Origin: JADJOM01 sp963817435
Lineage (GTDB): Bacteria; Gemmatimonadota; Gemmatimonadetes; Gemmatimonadales; GWC2-71-9
Length of the DNA stretch: 64,000 bases
NCBI GenBank assembly: GCA_963817435.1
Contig: CAWFNY010000003.1
Location: forward strand, 124,001-188,000
Direction of reading: 5' to 3'
Shown here piece after piece: positions 59,061-64,000 of this stretch. How positions within the stretch are numbered: the first letter of the stretch is position 1; every line of letters starts with the position of its first letter. The translations under genes were made by a program, and so were the position numbers. The notes beneath the pieces were generated by a model that did not search any database, was not told where the DNA came from, and saw nothing but the letters and a program-made list of their open reading frames with translations.

Positions 59061-61711
59061 CCTCTCTGACCACGATACCCGGGAAACTTGCCGCCGCCCT
59101 CGCCGACCGCTATCGCCTCGAGCGTGAGTTAGGCGCCGGCGGCATGGCCACCGTCTACCTCGCCCAGGACCTGAAACACGACCGCCAGGTCGCGATCAAG
59201 GTGCTGCGTCCCGAGCTGGCCGCGGTGATCGGGGCCGAGCGGTTCCTCTCCGAGATCAAGACCACGGCCAACCTGCAGCACCCGCACATCCTGCCGCTGT
59301 TCGACTCGGGCGCGGCCGACGGGTTCCTGTTCTACGTGATGCCCTTCATCGAGGGGGAGAGTCTTCGCGACCGGCTGAACCGGGAAAAGCAGCTCCCCAT
59401 CGCCGACGCCGTGCGGATCGCCACCGAAGTGGCGGCCGCGCTCGACTACGCCCACCGGCACAACATCATCCACCGGGACATCAAGCCGGAGAACATCCTG
59501 CTGCACGACGGGCGTGCGCTGGTCGCCGACTTCGGCATCGCGCTGGCCGCCAGCAAGGCCGGTGGTACCCGGATGACCGAGACCGGGATGTCGTTAGGCA
59601 CGCCGACGTACATGAGTCCCGAGCAGGCGATGGGGGAGCGGGAGATCACGGCGCGTTCCGATGTCTACGCCCTCGGCGCCATGACCTACGAGATGCTGGT
59701 GGGGGACCCGCCGTTCCTCGGCGGCACCGCGCAGGCGATCGTCGCCAAGGTGATGACCGAGAAGCCCGCGCCGCCGTCGAAATTTCGCGACACCGTGCCT
59801 GAGGCGGTCGAGGAGGCGGTGCTCACCGCGCTGGAAAAGCTGCCGGCCGACCGGTGGGGGAGCGCGCGGGAGTTCGCCGAGGCGCTGGGGGGTGCGGTGG
59901 GCCGGACGCGGAGCGGGACGCGTCGCGGCACCCCCGCCGTCCCGGCCACCGGTCGGCTGGCACGGATGGCGCCCTGGGTGCTCGCGCTGCTCGGTGGCGC
60001 TGCCGCGCTCTTCGCCTGGACGCGGCGACCGGCGGCGGACCCGCGGGTGGTGCGGTTCACCATCCCCGCCGTGGCCAACGACCGCATCAGCTCGCTCGGC
60101 TACAACCCCCTCACGGTTTCGCCCGACGGGCAGACGCTGGTCTACGTGGGCGCCGGCCCGGGCGGGCGCCTGCAGCTGGTGGCGCGCCGCCTCGACGAGG
60201 TGACCCCGCGGCCCCTGCCCGGTACCGAGGACGGCACCAATCCGTTCTTTTCGCCTGACGGAAGGTGGGTGGGCTTCATCCGCAGCAACCAGCTGTTCAA
60301 GATCGCGCTGGACGGCAGCGTGCCCCAGCTGGTCGCGCCGGCACCGGGCACATTCAACGGCGCCAACTGGGCACTCGACGGCCGGATCATCGTGTCGGGC
60401 AACCGGGCACTGTATTCCATCCCGCAGAATGGCGGAACCGCCAGCCTGCTGCCGGGGCCGGAGCGGATTCTGGGGGAGCAGTATCGAACGGCTCCGCTCC
60501 CGCTCGCGGATGGACGCCACCTGGTGTACTCCAGCTGGGGCGCGGCCTCCACCGCCGACGTGCGCATGGCGATCCTCACCCTCGCGACCGGCGAGACGAA
60601 ACGACTCGACCTCCAGGGCATGCACGCGCTCGGTGTGGTGGACGGTGCGCTGGTGTATGCCACCGCCAGCGGGTTGCTGATGGCAGTCCGGGTGGATTTC
60701 GAGACGGGGAAGGTCCTCGGCACGCCGGTGCAGCTCATCGACAACGTCACGAGCAACAGCAGCACCGGGCTGGCGCGCGCGGCGGTATCGCCGATGGGCA
60801 CCCTCGTCTACCAGGGTGGGTCGACGCTGTCGCGGGTGGTGATCGCCGGCCCGGATGGCATTACGCGGCTGGGGCTCGAGGACTCCCGCGACTACACCTT
60901 CCCTCGGCTCTCGCCCGACGGGCGGCGCCTGGCGATCGGGATTGGGGCCGCGGGCTCGCGCGACGTCTGGGTCTATTCGCTCGGGGCGCGGACCCTCACG
61001 CGGCTCACCAGCGGCACCCTCAACGAGCGCCCGGAGTGGAGTCCCGACGGGACGCGGGTGCTGTACCGCACCGACCAGTCCGGACGTGCGGCCATCTGGT
61101 GGCGGCCGGTGGACCTCAGCGCCGAGGCGACGCCGATCGTCGCGGGGCCGAATCTCGATGTCTTCGAGGCGATGCTCACCCCTGACGCGCAGCGGGCGGT
61201 CTTCCAGCTCGACACCGCCGGGGCGGACATCTATTACCGCGGTCTCACCGGGGACACCACGCTGCATCCGGTGGCCAGCAACGCCACCGCCATCGAGAAC
61301 ATGCCGCGGGTCTCGCCGGATGGACGGTGGATCGCGTTCGTAACCAACGAATCGGGGCGGGACGAGGTGGTAGTGCAGCCCTTCCCAGGCCCGGGCGGGC
61401 GGGTGCAGGTGTCGAGCGACGGCGGCACCGAGCCGCTCTGGTCACGGGACGGGAGGCGGCTCTTCTACCGGGGGAGCGGGCATATCATGGCGGCGACCGT
61501 CGCGACCGGGCCCGGTTTCGCGATTGCGGCGCGGGACAGCGTGCTGGTGGACCGGTTCCTCTATGCCGCGAACCCGCACCCCAACTGGGACGTGATGCCG
61601 GACGGGAAACACTTCGTCTTCCTGCAGGCCACCGACGCGGGCGAGCTGACCATCACCGCCAACTGGCTTCCCGTCCTGCGGGCCCGCCTGGCGGGAGCGG
61701 CTCCGCGGTGA
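59057..61711 (+). CDS. K9: Ser/Thr protein kinase with C-terminal propeller
   Basis: The 884-residue protein has an intact kinase (Lys 48, HRD Asp 141, DFG Asp 158) of the K7 class, with DYAHRHNIIHRD as a small variation shared with K10 (HNVIHRD). A membrane helix lies at about 301-320. The propeller (about 325-880) includes SPDGQTLVYVG, LSPDGRRLAIG and VSPDGRWIAFVTNESGRDE. The start appears to be TTG at 59057, overlapping the stop of the small protein by TTGA; the next possible starts would remove the conserved KLAAALADRY motif. Two of its leucines use TTA within GTTAGGC. Its stop overlaps the K10 start (GTGA). Confidence 0.9.
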   Translation: MTSLTTIPGKLAAALADRYRLERELGAGGMATVYLAQDLKHDRQVAIKVLRPELAAVIGAERFLSEIKTTANLQHPHILPLFDSGAADGFLFYVMPFIEGESLRDRLNREKQLPIADAVRIATEVAAALDYAHRHNIIHRDIKPENILLHDGRALVADFGIALAASKAGGTRMTETGMSLGTPTYMSPEQAMGEREITARSDVYALGAMTYEMLVGDPPFLGGTAQAIVAKVMTEKPAPPSKFRDTVPEAVEEAVLTALEKLPADRWGSAREFAEALGGAVGRTRSGTRRGTPAVPATGRLARMAPWVLALLGGAAALFAWTRRPAADPRVVRFTIPAVANDRISSLGYNPLTVSPDGQTLVYVGAGPGGRLQLVARRLDEVTPRPLPGTEDGTNPFFSPDGRWVGFIRSNQLFKIALDGSVPQLVAPAPGTFNGANWALDGRIIVSGNRALYSIPQNGGTASLLPGPERILGEQYRTAPLPLADGRHLVYSSWGAASTADVRMAILTLATGETKRLDLQGMHALGVVDGALVYATASGLLMAVRVDFETGKVLGTPVQLIDNVTSNSSTGLARAAVSPMGTLVYQGGSTLSRVVIAGPDGITRLGLEDSRDYTFPRLSPDGRRLAIGIGAAGSRDVWVYSLGARTLTRLTSGTLNERPEWSPDGTRVLYRTDQSGRAAIWWRPVDLSAEATPIVAGPNLDVFEAMLTPDAQRAVFQLDTAGADIYYRGLTGDTTLHPVASNATAIENMPRVSPDGRWIAFVTNESGRDEVVVQPFPGPGGRVQVSSDGGTEPLWSRDGRRLFYRGSGHIMAATVATGPGFAIAARDSVLVDRFLYAANPHPNWDVMPDGKHFVFLQATDAGELTITANWLPVLRARLAGAAPR

Positions 61712-64000
61712 GCCCCGACCGCCTCGCCGCCGCCCTCGCCGACCGCTATCTGCTCGAGCGGGAACTCGGCCAGGGCGGCATGGCCACCGTCTACCTCGCC
61801 CAGGACCTGAAGCACGACCGCAAGGTCGCGATCAAGGTGCTGCGGCCGGAGCTGGCGGCGGTGATCGGCGCCGAGCGGTTTCTCTCCGAGATCAAGACCA
61901 CCGCCAACCTGCAGCATCCCCACATCCTGCCGCTGTTCGACTCCGGCGTGGCCGACGGGTTCCTGTTCTACGTCATGCCCTTCATCGAGGGGGAGTCGCT
62001 GCGCGACCGGCTCAACCGGGAGAGGCAGCTCCCCATCGCCGACGCGGTGCGCATCGCCACCGAGGTGGCGTCCGCGCTCGATTACGCGCATCGGCACAAC
62101 GTCATCCACCGCGACATCAAGCCGGAGAACATCCTGCTGCACGACGGCCGCGCCCTGGTGGCCGACTTCGGCATCGCCCTCGCCGCGAGCAAGGCGGGCG
62201 GCAGCCGGATGACCGAGACCGGCATGTCGTTAGGCACGCCGACGTACATGAGTCCCGAGCAGGCGATGGGGGAGCGGGAGATCACGGCGCGTTCCGATGT
62301 GTATGCCCTCGGCTGCGTGACCTACGAGATGCTGATCGGCGAGCCTCCGTTCACCGGACCGTCAGCCCAGGCCATCATCGCCAAGGTCATGACCAGAGAG
62401 CCGGCCTCGCCCACCAGCCAGCGCAGGAGCGTGCCGCAGGCAGTCGAGGATGCGGTGCTGACGGCGCTGGAGAAGCTGCCGGCCGATCGCTGGGGCAGCG
62501 CCGCGGAGTTCGCCTCGGCGCTGGCCGGACAGGCGACCGGCACGCAGCGGAGCCGGGGCAGTCGTGCGCCCGGTCTTCCTGGCGGGCGTCCGGGCGTGCG
62601 CGCGAGTGCCGCGGGCGCCCTGCTGCTCGTCCTCGGGCTCGCGGCGGGCCGATGGCTGACGGGGCGCGAGAGCAGCCCGGCGATCGCCTACACCCAGAAG
62701 ACCTTTCGCGAAGAGTCGATCTTCACCGCCCGGTACGCATCGGATGGACGGACCATCGTGTTCAGTTCGACCGGTGAGAGCGGCAGCCCCGCGCTCTTCG
62801 TCATCCGTCCCGACTTTCCGCCGCCGACCGATCTCGGTCTCGTCAACACCCACCTGCTGTCGGTGTCATCGAAGGACGAGGCCGCGGTGCTGGTACGCCC
62901 GAAGTTCGTCCGTCACCGGCTGTTCGAGGGGACCCTGGCGCGGGTCCCGGTCGGCGGGGGCGCCCCGCGGGAAATCCTTGACAGCGTACGAGAGGCCGAC
63001 TGGTCGCCGGACGGTAACCAGCTTGCCATCGTCCACACCGTGGGCGGACGGGATCACCTCGAGTTTCCCATCGGCACCACACTCTACGAGGCATCCGGCT
63101 ACCTCAGCGACCCGCGGGTCTCGCCCGACGGAAAGCACGTCGCCTTTGCGGAACATCCCTCGCGCTATGATGACCGGGGCACGATCAAGATCGTGGACCT
63201 GGGCGGAAAGCAGATTGCCGTCACACCCGACTTCATCTCCATCGAGGGGCTGGCCTGGCGGCCCGGAGGCCGGGAGGCCCTGTTCTCGGCGACCAACCCG
63301 AACAATGCGATGGTCGTGAACGCCATCAGCACCGGTGGCCGGTTTCGTGTCGTCCTCTCGGGCGCGGGAAACCTCACGACGCAGGATGTATCACCCACCG
63401 GCCAGCTCCTCCTGACGCGGGATGACGCACCGTACCGGCTGATGCTCCGCGGCCCGGGCGCGGCGCGCGAGCTCGACGTCTCATGGCTCGATGTCTCGTT
63501 CCAGCCGTGGATCACGCGCGATGGATCGCTGCTGGCCTACGCCAATGGCGGGGCCGACGCGGGTCCGAACTACGCCGTCATGCTGCAGCATACCGATGGC
63601 GGCCGGGTGGCCCGCCTGGGTGAGGGGGCCCCGGCCGCGTTCTCTCCCGACGGGAAGTGGCTGTTAACCATCGTACCGTCGGCGCCGCCGCGCGTCGTGC
63701 TGTATCCCACGGGGCCGGGAGCGGAGCGCCATGTCGATGTCGGACGATTCGAATCCATCGGGGAGGCGGACTGGTTCCCCGGCGGGGACTCCATCCTGGT
63801 ATGCGGCAACCCCGCGGGGGAGGCCTCCCGGTGTTACGTCCAAACGCTGGCGGGAGGCGCAGCGCGAGCGGTGACGCCCGCGGGGACTGCCGCGGGACTG
63901 GTCTCCCGTGACGGCCGGGAAGTCCTGGCGTTCGGCCAGACGCTCGGCTACCGCCGCTACCAGGTCTCCGGTGGGAGCGCGCGGCCCATCCCCTGGCTCG
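61708..64000 (+). CDS. K10: Ser/Thr protein kinase with propeller, partial at window edge
   Basis: The open frame runs from a GTG overlapping the K9 stop to the end of the window, at least 764 residues. The kinase is intact (Lys 43, HRD Asp 136, DFG Asp 153). Its N-lobe is of the K7/K9 class (FIEGESLRDRLNRERQLPIAD), but the C-lobe is of the K3/K5 class (GEPPFTGPSAQAIIAKVMT), so it looks chimeric. A membrane helix lies at about 298-317. The propeller diverges most from the others in the array (DWSPDGNQLAIV, RVSPDGKHVAF, AFSPDGKWLLTI). The 3' end lies beyond the window, so any further array members are not visible. Confidence 0.92.
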   Translation, partial: MSPDRLAAALADRYLLERELGQGGMATVYLAQDLKHDRKVAIKVLRPELAAVIGAERFLSEIKTTANLQHPHILPLFDSGVADGFLFYVMPFIEGESLRDRLNRERQLPIADAVRIATEVASALDYAHRHNVIHRDIKPENILLHDGRALVADFGIALAASKAGGSRMTETGMSLGTPTYMSPEQAMGEREITARSDVYALGCVTYEMLIGEPPFTGPSAQAIIAKVMTREPASPTSQRRSVPQAVEDAVLTALEKLPADRWGSAAEFASALAGQATGTQRSRGSRAPGLPGGRPGVRASAAGALLLVLGLAAGRWLTGRESSPAIAYTQKTFREESIFTARYASDGRTIVFSSTGESGSPALFVIRPDFPPPTDLGLVNTHLLSVSSKDEAAVLVRPKFVRHRLFEGTLARVPVGGGAPREILDSVREADWSPDGNQLAIVHTVGGRDHLEFPIGTTLYEASGYLSDPRVSPDGKHVAFAEHPSRYDDRGTIKIVDLGGKQIAVTPDFISIEGLAWRPGGREALFSATNPNNAMVVNAISTGGRFRVVLSGAGNLTTQDVSPTGQLLLTRDDAPYRLMLRGPGAARELDVSWLDVSFQPWITRDGSLLAYANGGADAGPNYAVMLQHTDGGRVARLGEGAPAAFSPDGKWLLTIVPSAPPRVVLYPTGPGAERHVDVGRFESIGEADWFPGGDSILVCGNPAGEASRCYVQTLAGGAARAVTPAGTAAGLVSRDGREVLAFGQTLGYRRYQVSGGSARPIPWL

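Noticed and set aside
39840..62235. GTTAGGC and GCCTAAC match the core and inverse core of integron attC sites
   Set aside because: The sites lie singly inside conserved kinase or enzyme codons and never form the paired R''/R' hairpin of attC, and no integron integrase is present.
41581..64000. Array as a phage, ICE or other mobile island
   Set aside because: No integrase, transposase, tRNA-end duplication or clear composition break was seen; internal duplication explains the repeats.

Overview
The window is a GC-rich chromosomal segment, almost all coding and mostly on the + strand. Its gene families point to the phylum Gemmatimonadota: Ser/Thr kinases fused through one membrane helix to TolB/WD40-like propellers, paired secreted M16 peptidases, a large secreted HExxH metalloprotease, GMC oxidoreductase with a Tat-exported partner, and many secreted hydrolases. 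This is inferred from gene content; no rRNA or other marker is present, and Acidobacteriota would be the main alternative. The cell is presumably diderm (TonB-like protein, lipoproteins). No tRNA, rRNA, CRISPR array, integrase or transposase was seen.

Region 1 (1-15.4 kb) holds secreted or redox housekeeping genes: a Gly/Pro-rich secreted protein, a GMC oxidoreductase with its Tat-exported small subunit, two membrane proteins, a U32-family protein, an unusual four-cupredoxin multicopper oxidase, a large zinc metalloprotease, a serine beta-lactamase-like hydrolase, a Gfo/Idh/MocA oxidoreductase and a MORN/YwqK-type lipoprotein. Region 2 (15.4-23.9 kb) holds a membrane GGDEF-EAL protein preceded by a foldable leader, an M1 aminopeptidase and a two-gene M16 pair. 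Region 3 (23.9-32.5 kb) is a deoxy-sugar/oxidoreductase cluster: NmrA-like protein, MFS transporter with a frameshifted end, GH29 fucosidase-like protein, a twice-frameshifted DUF2911 gene, a bifunctional rhamnulose-phosphate aldolase/dehydrogenase, and a BNR-repeat protein overlapping a MoaD/ThiS-like protein.

Region 4 (32.6 kb to the right edge) is the striking part. It has ten Ser/Thr kinase genes (called K1-K10 here), one kinase-less propeller lipoprotein, one wrecked kinase-propeller gene and one small conserved-looking protein. K1 and K2 stand alone behind an identical short promoter-like 12-mer. From K3 (41581) onward the genes abut or overlap by 4 nt (ATGA, GTGA, TTGA), which suggests one translationally coupled transcript of more than 22 kb that runs off the window. 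Eight kinases have a cytoplasmic kinase, one membrane helix and a C-terminal propeller outside the membrane. K2 carries TPR-like repeats instead. K6 carries only a TolB-N-like domain and is followed directly by the kinase-less propeller lipoprotein. The kinase domains fall into a few near-identical classes while the propellers differ strongly, so the array looks like a family of sensor kinases that keeps its output domain homogenised and diversifies its sensors.
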